A DNA stretch of 64,000 nucleotides from Streptomyces xylophagus (GTDB lineage Bacteria; Actinomycetota; Actinomycetes; Streptomycetales; Streptomycetaceae): contig NZ_JNWO01000030.1 of assembly GCF_000716435.1 (NCBI RefSeq), positions 1 through 64,000 of the forward strand, in the 5' to 3' direction. Positions 17,289-26,182 of this stretch are shown one piece after another; the first letter of the stretch is position 1; each line of letters opens with the position of its first letter. A program made the translations under genes and the position numbers. The notes beneath the pieces are model-generated. The model worked only from the letters and a program-made list of their open reading frames with translations, was not told where the DNA came from and did no database searches.

Positions 17289-17299
17289 GCCTGTCACTC

Positions 17300-20200
17300 C
17301 TACCAGCCAGGATCGTCCAGCTGAACACTTTCCCCGCCCCAATACCATTCAATTGACGACCACTCCCGGCGCCCCAGAATAACCGAACGGGCCACCACTC
17401 CGAGCTCCCAGGCCGTCTGGTTTCCACTCTTCTGCGCCTGCCGCCAGTTGGCGCCGGCAAGCGCCCGGCCGCGTGGCAGCGTTCCGTCGAACGCCTCCTG
17501 CGCGGACCCGAACTCATTGCCCTCCTTGTCGAGCAGACCGTCCAGACTGAACGTGATCCGCACGCGCGGGTTGTTCGCGGCGTCCGGGACCGCGTTCATC
17601 CAGTTCGGCCTTTCATTGAGGTCGCTCACATCGCCCCACGGCTTCTTGCGGTTGAGCGTGAAGCGATTTCCACCGTCCTGCTCGTTGAGCGATTTAGCGA
17701 GGTTGTCCCCGATTTTGTGCGGACCGTTCACTCCCAGCACGAGATGATCGCCGTCCTCGATCTTCGAGCCGCAGACGTTGTGGACGAGGATCGGCACCCC
17801 GCCCGCGACCACGTAGTACGTGTGCAGCTCACGAACCGTCAGGTTGTACCGGTAGGCCGTGCCCGCCGTCGCCCGCACCCCGGCGATCAGAACGCTGTGA
17901 CCGTCCTCCGCCGTGAGCGCGTGTCCCGGCGCAAGCCTGCCCGCCGGTACCCAGGTGTGCAGGGTGACGTCCCAGAAGGGATGCTTCGAGGTCGTGTGCA
18001 GGGTCGCCGTACGGCCGTGGCCCAGGCTCACAATGACGTCGATCAGGTCGCTGTCGCGGTGGACGAGCGTCGCGACGACCTCGCGGGTGCCGGAGTGCCT
18101 GCCGGTACCGGCGTCGGCGGACTCGACCTTGTCACCGGTCTTGATAGCGGCGATCGCCTTGGTCGTGCCGCCGGCCATCAGGACGGGCGTCTTCGGCGAG
18201 AAGCTGCACGAGGTGGCCTCCTCGGTCCCCGAGTTGCCCGTGCCCGGGGCGTCCGAGGACGCCGATGCCTTCCGTGCGGCCGCCGCGTCCTGCTGGACGT
18301 CGGACTCCTTCGGCTCGGCCGCGTTCTTGCCGGCCGCGTCGCTCGTGGCGTCCTTGCCCGCGCTGGCCGCGCCCGCCGCGTCGCCCGAGCCGCCGGAGCT
18401 GCCGGAGCCGTCGTGCGGGGCCGGTTCCGCTGCGGCCTTGGGGGCCGCGTCGCCGCCGCCTCCGGCGGGCGGTGAGTCGCCCTCCTCCGCGGCGAATCCG
18501 CCAGCTCCGCCACAGCCCATGGCCGCGCAGTCGCCGCCGAACATGCCGCCGATCATTCCGGCGCCCTCGGCCGCGCCGAGTACGCAGGCGGGCGCGGCGA
18601 CCACGGTTCCGGCGCAGGCCGAGACGACCACCGCGACGGCGACCACCACGACGACCACCGTGACCACGGTCGCGACCACGGGCAGGGCCTTCTTGAAGTA
18701 GTGCCCGGCGCAGCCGAAGAAGCCGTGGCAGCCTCCGCTGTGGTGCTTCTTCTGACCGCTGGAGGTGCTGGTGTCGGCGGCCGCCTTGTCGTTGGCGGAA
18801 GCGCACTTGGCGTCGCAGCCGGCTCCCCCGCCGCCGTCGTTCACCAGCATCAGACCGCTCGGGTCCGCCCCGGTCGACGGGTTGTCACCCGCGTAGGTGT
18901 AACCGCCCATCTGGTTGGGGTCGTTGGGTTCGAACATCGGGTCGGGGGTGAGGAAGCGGCCGGTCACGGGGTCGTAGTCACGAGCACCGAGCACGTTGAG
19001 ACCCGTTGTGGCGTCGGCCGGTTGGCCCAGGAAGCCCTGGTTCTCGTCCGGTGCCACCCATGAACTCGGCTTCGTGCCGCGCGGGTTGCCCCAGGGGTCG
19101 TAGGCGCGGCGGGTGACGGTCAGGGCGGAGGCGTCGATCGCGGTGGTGGAGGTGCCCTGGCCGTTGGCGATCTGGTAGCTGACCGAGCCGCTGCTGGAGC
19201 GGGTGACCGTCGTGCCGTCGGGGCCGGTGATGTTGCGCAGGCCGGTCCAGGTCTTGGCGGAGACGTTGAGCGTGATCTGCTCGGCACCGCCGAAGAGGTA
19301 CAGGATGCGGGTCTTGTCGGTGCCGTCGACGGCGGCGGTCTGTTCCAGCAGGTCGCCCGACGCGTCGTACAGGTACTTGCTGGTGTTGGTGTGGGTACCG
19401 GAGGTCGTGGCGATGGTGGCGGTACGGCCCTCGGCGTCGTAGGTGAAGGTCTGGCTCTGGCCCGCCGGTATCGCGCCGGTGGCGGCGCCGGTCCAGGTCT
19501 GGCCGCTGCCGCCGCAGGTGGCGAGGGTGAGCTGGGTGCCGGCGGTGGCGGAGGCCGCCGGGTCGGTCAGGCAGACCGCGCTGTTCGCGGCCGAGACCAG
19601 GGTGCCGGTGGTGGTGACCTTCCACTTCTGGGTGGCGTCCGTCTTGCAGGTGTCGATCACCACGAGGGTGCCCGTGGTGGTCGCGTTGCCGGTGGTGTCC
19701 AGGCACAGGCCGAGGACCTTGACCGTGCCGTCGGTGCCGATGGTCCACTTCTGGCTGGTGGCCGTGCCACACGTGGCGATCTGCACCTTGGCGCCGGCGG
19801 TGGTCGACCCGCCCGCGTCCTCGACGCACCGCTTGCCGCCGCCGGAGATCGTGAACGCGGTGGACAGCGGGCCGGTGGAGGTCACCTTGCGGCTGATGGT
19901 GTCGCCCGCGTTGACGTTGGCGTAGGCGGGATCGGTGTACGTCGGGGTGGTGGTCGCGGTGCCGGTGCCCGGGTTGGCGAGAGTGGCCGCGCCTGCCTGG
20001 TCGGGCAGGGTGGTCGGCGTCGTGCCGTCGGTGCCGGGGTAACTGATGCTCTGCGTCGTGTCGTTGAGGGCGTTGCCGGTGGTGTCGTGGGTGACCGTGC
20101 CGGTGCGGTCGCCGAGTTGGTCGTAGGTGTAGGTCTGCCAGTACGGGGCGGGACCGCCGACCGTGGATGTCTTGATCGGGGATGTGGTGCCGGTCTGCAC

Positions 20201-23200
20201 CCTGGCCGTGGTGCAGCCGCCGACGGCGCCGACCGTCGCGGCGTTCGGGTCGGTGATGCCCGCGGTGTCCGTCCAGGCGGCGGTCAGCCGCTGGAAGGAG
20301 TCGTAGGTGAAGCACTGGGTGTCGTGCGTGGTGTTGTTCTGCAGGTCGTCGATCGCGGTGACTTCGCCGGCCTGGTTGTAGCGGAGGTTGACGACGTCCA
20401 GGGCGGTCGTGGACGTCTGCAGCATGCTCGACGTCTGCGTGACCCGTCCGGTCGTGCCGTCGTACTGGGCGAAGGTCGCCAGCTCCTTGCCGGTCGGCCC
20501 GTAGTTGGTCTGCAGGACGCGTCCGAACGCGTCGTGGACGGTGGTGTCCACATAGGCGGGCGTGTTGGCGGAGCTGATGAAGCCGCCGATGCCGTCGAGG
20601 TTGCCCTGCTGGGTGTAGCCGTAGTCGATGTCCTCGGCGGGCAGGTTGCCGTCCGCCTGGTAGTGCGTGGTGGACAGCAGACCGACGTTCGGGGTGTAAC
20701 GGGACGAAGAGGTGTAGGTGACCGTGCCGGACGTGGGCGCGCTGGTCTGGCCTGCCGCGGCGAAGCCCTCGGCGGCCGGGATCGTCAGGGTGGTGCCCAG
20801 CGGCTGGTAGGCGGTGTTGTAGCCGGTGACCGTCTGGGTGTAGGCCTTGCCCGAGGCGCCGCCGACATAGCGGGTCGCGGAGGTCTGGTAGCCCTTCTCC
20901 AGGGTGTCGTAGACCCGGGAGGCGAGCAGCTTCGTCGGGTCCGGGCTCGCCGACCAGGCGGCCGCGTACTCGGCGGTGGGGCGGTTGTCCCAGTCGTAGG
21001 TGAAGGAGAGGGCCTGGCCGCGCGGGTCGGTGGACTGGAGCAGGTTGCCGGCCAGGTCGTACTTGTCGAACGTGGTCTTTCCGGCGTTCGGGTCGGTCTG
21101 CGAGGTCTTCTGGCCGAGCGCGTTGTACTTGTACGACCAGGAGTTGCCCGCGCTGTCCTTGACCGTGTCGATCTGCCCGGCGGGCGTGTAGGTGTAGCGG
21201 GTGGTGGAGTCGGCCGCCGGGACGGCGCCCGCCGTGCCCTGCTTCCACAGCACCGAGCCGCCGGAGGAGACGACGGCCGCCGTGGAGTCGTTGCGCACCT
21301 GGAAGGTGGCGCCGGTGGTCGCGGTCAGGCCGGTGGTCCACAGTTGGGCGACCGCCGTGCTGTAGACGGCGAGGTTGCCGTCCGTGCCGAACTTCGCCCA
21401 GGCGCCCGTGTTCCCGCTCGTGCCGGAGGACCAGAGGGTCTTGCCGGTCGCCAGCGCGGAGAGCACCAGGTTGCCGTCGGCCTGCATCGTCAGCCGCACG
21501 CTGTCGGAGGTCAGGGAGGTGCCCGAGGGGATCACCGAGCCGCCGGTGAGGGTGGCCGTGGAGCCGGTGTTCTTCACGACGGTGCTGGTGGTCTGGCCGA
21601 CGGCGTTGGAGAAGGTGGCCGTGGACCGGCCGCCCGCAGGCGCCGTGGTGTCGACCTCGTCGGCGCCCGGGTAGCTGTTGGAGCTGTGCCACTGCTCGAC
21701 GGCCTGGTGCCACAGGGTCTGCCGCAGCGGGCGGCCCTCGCCGTCGTACGTCGTGGTGGTCTCGGACGGGATCTGGTTCTCGTTCGCCGCGTACAGAGTG
21801 GCGGACGGGGAGTTGGCCGGGTCCGAGTAGCCGGCGTACGACGCGGTCTGCCAGCCGTGCGAGTCGTAGAAGGTGTCCGAGATGATCCGGCCCGAGTCGG
21901 AGTCGCCCATCGCGGTGGACTGGGTCTGGCGCGGCTGGAGCATCCCGTCGTAGAGGGTGATCGAGGTGGCGTACGTGCCGTCCTCGCGCAGCGTCTTCGA
22001 GGTGACCGAGGTCGGGGCGCCCGGCTGGGTGATCGTGTCGCCGGGGGCGGGGACGGCACCGGGGTCGATCGCGTACGCGAAGGTCTCGTCCGCGCTCTGA
22101 CCGGACGACTTGTCCCGGCCCGGCAGCCATACGGCGGTGCGCCGGCCGAGCGCGTCGTACGTCATGTCGGTCGTGCGGCCGTTGGCGTCGACGCTCTCCA
22201 GGGTCAGTCCGCGCAGTGCGTCGAGGGTCGAACTCACCTTCCAGCCCTGGCTGTTGGTCGAGGTCTTGCCGGTGGCATTGGTGTTGTTCCCGGAGTCGTT
22301 CCACGGCGGGGCGAAGTCGGTGTGGGTCTTCTGCCCGGTGGCGTCGTAGGCGTCGGTGACACGGCCGGCGCCGTCGTAGTCCATGGCGGACGTCGTCTGC
22401 CAGTTCTCCGTGGAGCCGGTGAAGCCGGTGGCGGTCTGGGTGCCGGTGACCTGCCCGGTGGCGGTGACCTGGCCGAAGGTGCCGAGGCCGGAGAGGGTGC
22501 CGTCGCCCGCGTAGTACATCTTCTTGTCCGTCAGCAGGCTGCTCGCACCGACCGCGGTTCCGCAGGAGCCGATGACCGAGGTGACCCGGTCCGCGTAGGA
22601 CAGCATCATCGAGTTCGACGCGGGCGGGCTCGCGTAGGTCGTGGTGGCGCACTTCTCCTGGTTCGGATCGGTGCCGTCACCGTGCCCGTTGACGGTGGAG
22701 ATCCGGCCCTGGCTGTCGTACGACGTGTCGGTCGTCGTGTGCCGCCAACTGCCGTCGGCCAGGCGCTCGTACTCCCGTGAGCTGCTGGTGGAGATCCGGT
22801 GCGCGGTGAGGTCGGGCAGGGTGGACAGGGCCGGCTTCGTGTCGCCGGGGTTGTCCTCCTGGGTCCAGTCCGTCCAGGGCGACTGTTTGGCCGAGGCGCT
22901 GGTGGCGAAGGCGAACGGGCCGTTGACGCTGACCGCGTCGACCGTGCCGCCCGCCTGGGTGTAGGTGTCGTCCTCGAGCGTGGTGCCGGCGAGCTGGTCG
23001 GCGTCGGCGACGCTCAGCACGGTGCTGCCGCCGGCCTTGGCGTCGACGGTGACGGAGCGGCGGGTGCCGTCGGCCAGGTGGTCGCCGTCCATGCCCTGGA
23101 GGTAGGTGGTGGTCTGCTGGGTGACCGGCTCGGGTGCCTGACCGGTCTGCACGGTGACCGTGCGGAAGCCGCGGAACTGGTCCCAGGTCCGGTACTGGTC

Positions 23201-25930
23201 GTCGGTCAGCGCCGAGTCGTCGCGGTGCCAGGCCGGGCCCGCGTAGCTGTAGTGGGAGACCTGGGTCTCCGAGCCCGCCGGGTTGTTCTGCGCGTCCGGC
23301 TTGTACTGGCCGGCGATCGTCAGGTCGGAGACGGCCACGCTGTCGACGGTGACCTTGTTGAACCAGTCCGCGATCGGCTTGGAGGCGCCGGGGACGCTCC
23401 AGTAGACGGGGTAGCAGGAGTTCGTGTTGCTGTCCGCGTGGGCGATCGACAGCGTCTTGCCCGCGCAGGGCGCCGAGTTGTACTCGACGGCGATCGACTC
23501 GCCGGTCTCGGTCTGGACGCTGGATATGCGCGGCCGGTACAGCGGCGGGGCGGCCGGGTTGTCGTCGTTCACCCGGTTGTCGATCTCGGTGCCGGTGAAC
23601 GACACCTGGTTCAGGGCGATGTCGTCGTTGCCGTTGTCGTAGGTGTCCTTGCCGGTGTGCTTGACGGACTGCAGCCACATCACGGCCTGGAGCATCCCGG
23701 CGTCCTTCGGGTCCACCGTGGTGCCGCTGACCGGGTCGACGGTGCCGCCCGCGTCCGAGTAGACCTGGCCCAGCTTGTAGGAGTCGACCGCGGTGAGCTG
23801 GTCGGTCGCCTTCACATGGACCTTGGTGGTGATGGAGTCGAGGCGGGTGGTGGTCCAGAAGCTGGGGCCCGACGTGACGCACACGTCGTCGGGCACCTTG
23901 GTGGCGCCGTCCGGGAGTTTGGTCTTGTCGGTCGCGTCGCAGTGGAGGTCCCAGGGCACGTCCGGCCAGTGCGTGGCGGTCGAGTCCTTGAGGTTGCCGG
24001 CCGAGCAGTCGGTGAAGGAGGAGGTGGTCTGGCAGCGCTGTGCCAGGCCGAAGTCCACCTCGGCCGCGGGGGTACGGCCTGCCTTCTCGTCGGCGAGCGT
24101 GTAGCCGTACGAGATCAGCGTGAGCGCGCCGCCCCGGGTGTACGAGGTGAGGGTGCCGGTGTCGTCCGGGTCGTCGGTCTCGCCCGCCTGGCCGCCGCCG
24201 AGGTCGTAGTAGTTGGAGTCGGTGGTGTAGTCGTAGCGCTGCACGAACCCGGTCGGTGACACCACGAAGTCGAGGTTCCAGCGCCAGCCCTCGGGCTTGT
24301 CGCACTGGGAGGCCTTGCCCTTGGCGCTGGTGTTGCAGGGGTCCGAGGAGCGCGGGTGCAGCACCGGCACGCCCCACGCGGAGTGCGTGGAGTCGTCGGC
24401 GGGGTTCGCGGACATGGTCGCGCCGGTGCCGGGGCCGCTCGGCGCGTGGTCGGCGCCGAAGTAGGCCGCGGTGCCGTCGGTGGTCAGGACCCGGTAGTAG
24501 ACGCCGTCGTGCAGCCCGTTGGCGGCTCCGGACAACTCCTGTACGACGGTGCCGTCGTCGCCCTGCAGCCGCCACTGCTCGATCTCGCCGGTGACGCCCG
24601 CGTCCACGCCGTCGGGCACCAGCACACCGGAGTGCGAGCCGAAGGACAGCGTGGCGTTGTCTCCGCCCCAGCACTCGTCGCCGGAACCCTTGAGGATCTT
24701 CTTGCCGTCGGAGTCGAGGAGCGAGCCGCAGCTGCGGTAGCTCCGCTCCACCGAGCCGACCTGGTAGCTCCAGCCGTCTCCGACCCAGGAGGACTGGGAG
24801 TTGCGGGCGGTGGTCTCGCCGTCGACGGACTGCGAGTCGTAACTCAGGCCTACGGAGGGTGCGTTGCCGCCGATCGCGGCCGGGACGGAGACCGGGTAGG
24901 CGTAGGTGAACGAGCCGGTCGCGGAGGCCTGCCAGGTGCCGGCGGCCGAGAGCGCGGTGGCGCCGTAGTCGCCCTGGGAGCCGGAGGTGCCGGAGGTGAC
25001 GGCCAGTGCGGTGGTGTCCGCGGCGGCGGTCGCGGTGAGCGGGGCGGTGCGCTCCGACATGGTCTGCGGGCCGGTCGTGTCGCCGGAGGGCGAGGGGGAC
25101 GAAGAGGGTGACGAGGGCGACGAAGTGGGTGACGCGGACGCGGAGGGCGAGGGTGAAGTCGGCGTCGTGGTCGCGCTCTTGGCCGCCTGGCCCAGGGTGA
25201 GCGTCGCCGTCAGCTGCTCGGCGCCGGCGCGGTTGGTGAAGTCGACGGGGGTGCCCTTCTGGCACTCCGGCCGTTCCGGCGTGGTCAGCGCGCAGCCCGG
25301 CAGCCGGACGAGCCGCAGCCGCGAACCGTAACCGCCGCCGTACGCCTTGGCGATCGACGCGTAGTCGACGACCACCTTCACCTTGCCGTGCGCGGACGCC
25401 GTGGTGGACGGGGTGATGCCCAACAGCATGCCGTTGGCCCCGGCCTTGAGGGTCTGGGCGTGGGACGCGGTCTGTACGCGTAGCTCGCCGGCGTCGGTCC
25501 CCTTGCCCGCGGGCGCGACCCAGACCGGCAGGTCGCCGGCCCTGACGGGCTTCGCGGTGCCGTGGCCGCCCAGGGCGACGGTGGCCGTACCGGCCTTGGG
25601 CCACTGCGCCGCCCGTGCCCGGTAAGTCCCCAGCGCCTTGTACCCCTTGGGGTGCGCGGACGCCTTCGGCTGGAGGAGGTGCGCGCCCACGGCCGGGGTG
25701 GCCGGGAGCTTCTTCGGCTTCCACACCGTGCCGTCGAACGCGAAGCCACCGTGATGGCCGAAGGCGGGGTCGTCGGAGTGGCCGGGGAGGAAGCCGGGGG
25801 TGCCGAACCCGGTGGCGACGACGACCGGCAGGAGCAGCGCGAAGAGGGCGACGGGAACGGCCCACAGACCGAGCCCGCCAAGGAATCTTCGATGCCACAC
25901 GCCCGCGAACCAGCGTCGTCTGCCACTCAC
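17300..25930 (-). CDS. Giant RHS/YD-repeat polymorphic toxin with lectin domains and Hint
   Basis: A 2876-aa protein from GTG 25930, 7 bp after GGGGGG. An N-terminal hydrophobic segment (GLWAVPVALFALLLPVVVAT) is the export signal. YD-type repeats fill the middle. A bulb-lectin-like domain (about residues 1467-1573) and a ricin-type trefoil with QKW motifs (about 2028-2150) interrupt them. The RHS core (YDPVTGRFLTPDP) is near 2325. A long hydrophobic stretch follows near 2420, then a Hint domain (about 2575-2717) ending VPILVHN, and a 159-aa C-terminal toxin-like domain of unknown activity. It is likely secreted and self-processed to release the tip. Confidence 0.88.
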   Translation of the reverse strand: MSGRRRWFAGVWHRRFLGGLGLWAVPVALFALLLPVVVATGFGTPGFLPGHSDDPAFGHHGGFAFDGTVWKPKKLPATPAVGAHLLQPKASAHPKGYKALGTYRARAAQWPKAGTATVALGGHGTAKPVRAGDLPVWVAPAGKGTDAGELRVQTASHAQTLKAGANGMLLGITPSTTASAHGKVKVVVDYASIAKAYGGGYGSRLRLVRLPGCALTTPERPECQKGTPVDFTNRAGAEQLTATLTLGQAAKSATTTPTSPSPSASASPTSSPSSPSSSPSPSGDTTGPQTMSERTAPLTATAAADTTALAVTSGTSGSQGDYGATALSAAGTWQASATGSFTYAYPVSVPAAIGGNAPSVGLSYDSQSVDGETTARNSQSSWVGDGWSYQVGSVERSYRSCGSLLDSDGKKILKGSGDECWGGDNATLSFGSHSGVLVPDGVDAGVTGEIEQWRLQGDDGTVVQELSGAANGLHDGVYYRVLTTDGTAAYFGADHAPSGPGTGATMSANPADDSTHSAWGVPVLHPRSSDPCNTSAKGKASQCDKPEGWRWNLDFVVSPTGFVQRYDYTTDSNYYDLGGGQAGETDDPDDTGTLTSYTRGGALTLISYGYTLADEKAGRTPAAEVDFGLAQRCQTTSSFTDCSAGNLKDSTATHWPDVPWDLHCDATDKTKLPDGATKVPDDVCVTSGPSFWTTTRLDSITTKVHVKATDQLTAVDSYKLGQVYSDAGGTVDPVSGTTVDPKDAGMLQAVMWLQSVKHTGKDTYDNGNDDIALNQVSFTGTEIDNRVNDDNPAAPPLYRPRISSVQTETGESIAVEYNSAPCAGKTLSIAHADSNTNSCYPVYWSVPGASKPIADWFNKVTVDSVAVSDLTIAGQYKPDAQNNPAGSETQVSHYSYAGPAWHRDDSALTDDQYRTWDQFRGFRTVTVQTGQAPEPVTQQTTTYLQGMDGDHLADGTRRSVTVDAKAGGSTVLSVADADQLAGTTLEDDTYTQAGGTVDAVSVNGPFAFATSASAKQSPWTDWTQEDNPGDTKPALSTLPDLTAHRISTSSSREYERLADGSWRHTTTDTSYDSQGRISTVNGHGDGTDPNQEKCATTTYASPPASNSMMLSYADRVTSVIGSCGTAVGASSLLTDKKMYYAGDGTLSGLGTFGQVTATGQVTGTQTATGFTGSTENWQTTSAMDYDGAGRVTDAYDATGQKTHTDFAPPWNDSGNNTNATGKTSTNSQGWKVSSTLDALRGLTLESVDANGRTTDMTYDALGRRTAVWLPGRDKSSGQSADETFAYAIDPGAVPAPGDTITQPGAPTSVTSKTLREDGTYATSITLYDGMLQPRQTQSTAMGDSDSGRIISDTFYDSHGWQTASYAGYSDPANSPSATLYAANENQIPSETTTTYDGEGRPLRQTLWHQAVEQWHSSNSYPGADEVDTTAPAGGRSTATFSNAVGQTTSTVVKNTGSTATLTGGSVIPSGTSLTSDSVRLTMQADGNLVLSALATGKTLWSSGTSGNTGAWAKFGTDGNLAVYSTAVAQLWTTGLTATTGATFQVRNDSTAAVVSSGGSVLWKQGTAGAVPAADSTTRYTYTPAGQIDTVKDSAGNSWSYKYNALGQKTSQTDPNAGKTTFDKYDLAGNLLQSTDPRGQALSFTYDWDNRPTAEYAAAWSASPDPTKLLASRVYDTLEKGYQTSATRYVGGASGKAYTQTVTGYNTAYQPLGTTLTIPAAEGFAAAGQTSAPTSGTVTYTSSSRYTPNVGLLSTTHYQADGNLPAEDIDYGYTQQGNLDGIGGFISSANTPAYVDTTVHDAFGRVLQTNYGPTGKELATFAQYDGTTGRVTQTSSMLQTSTTALDVVNLRYNQAGEVTAIDDLQNNTTHDTQCFTYDSFQRLTAAWTDTAGITDPNAATVGAVGGCTTARVQTGTTSPIKTSTVGGPAPYWQTYTYDQLGDRTGTVTHDTTGNALNDTTQSISYPGTDGTTPTTLPDQAGAATLANPGTGTATTTPTYTDPAYANVNAGDTISRKVTSTGPLSTAFTISGGGKRCVEDAGGSTTAGAKVQIATCGTATSQKWTIGTDGTVKVLGLCLDTTGNATTTGTLVVIDTCKTDATQKWKVTTTGTLVSAANSAVCLTDPAASATAGTQLTLATCGGSGQTWTGAATGAIPAGQSQTFTYDAEGRTATIATTSGTHTNTSKYLYDASGDLLEQTAAVDGTDKTRILYLFGGAEQITLNVSAKTWTGLRNITGPDGTTVTRSSSGSVSYQIANGQGTSTTAIDASALTVTRRAYDPWGNPRGTKPSSWVAPDENQGFLGQPADATTGLNVLGARDYDPVTGRFLTPDPMFEPNDPNQMGGYTYAGDNPSTGADPSGLMLVNDGGGGAGCDAKCASANDKAAADTSTSSGQKKHHSGGCHGFFGCAGHYFKKALPVVATVVTVVVVVVAVAVVVSACAGTVVAAPACVLGAAEGAGMIGGMFGGDCAAMGCGGAGGFAAEEGDSPPAGGGGDAAPKAAAEPAPHDGSGSSGGSGDAAGAASAGKDATSDAAGKNAAEPKESDVQQDAAAARKASASSDAPGTGNSGTEEATSCSFSPKTPVLMAGGTTKAIAAIKTGDKVESADAGTGRHSGTREVVATLVHRDSDLIDVIVSLGHGRTATLHTTSKHPFWDVTLHTWVPAGRLAPGHALTAEDGHSVLIAGVRATAGTAYRYNLTVRELHTYYVVAGGVPILVHNVCGSKIEDGDHLVLGVNGPHKIGDNLAKSLNEQDGGNRFTLNRKKPWGDVSDLNERPNWMNAVPDAANNPRVRITFSLDGLLDKEGNEFGSAQEAFDGTLPRGRALAGANWRQAQKSGNQTAWELGVVARSVILGRREWSSIEWYWGGESVQLDDPGW

Positions 25931-26042
25931 GTGCAACCCCCCGGAGCACGGCCTTGGTGGGCCGTCACATCGTCTGACCACACGGGTGAGTGATCCAGCG
26001 GAGGCTAAGTACCGCCATGATCACGGCTCAAGACCCTTTGCG

Positions 26043-26056
26043 CTTTCCATGGAAAG
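26043..26056. promoter_or_regulatory. 14-bp perfect palindrome between divergent genes
   Basis: CTTTCCATGGAAAG is perfectly self-complementary and sits in the 252-bp gap between the RHS gene and the FG-GAP/LamG gene. A TTGACA hexamer follows at 26070-26075. It could be an operator controlling one or both; no regulator gene is adjacent. Confidence 0.35.
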
Positions 26057-26182
26057 ACCGTGCCTTTACTTGACAAATCCTGTGCAGTTTCTGTGCCGAA
26101 ATGATCAGTGCCGTCCGACAACCGGCCCTGACCAGGCGCCGTTTGCCGCCCGAGGCCCACCCGACCCGAAGGAAGCCCGCCC

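Noticed and set aside
18978..22652. Very long open frames on both strands inside the RHS gene, including one of 1224 codons
   Set aside because: They are shadows of the high-GC RHS frame: no start signal, Arg/His/Pro-rich composition and no domain.
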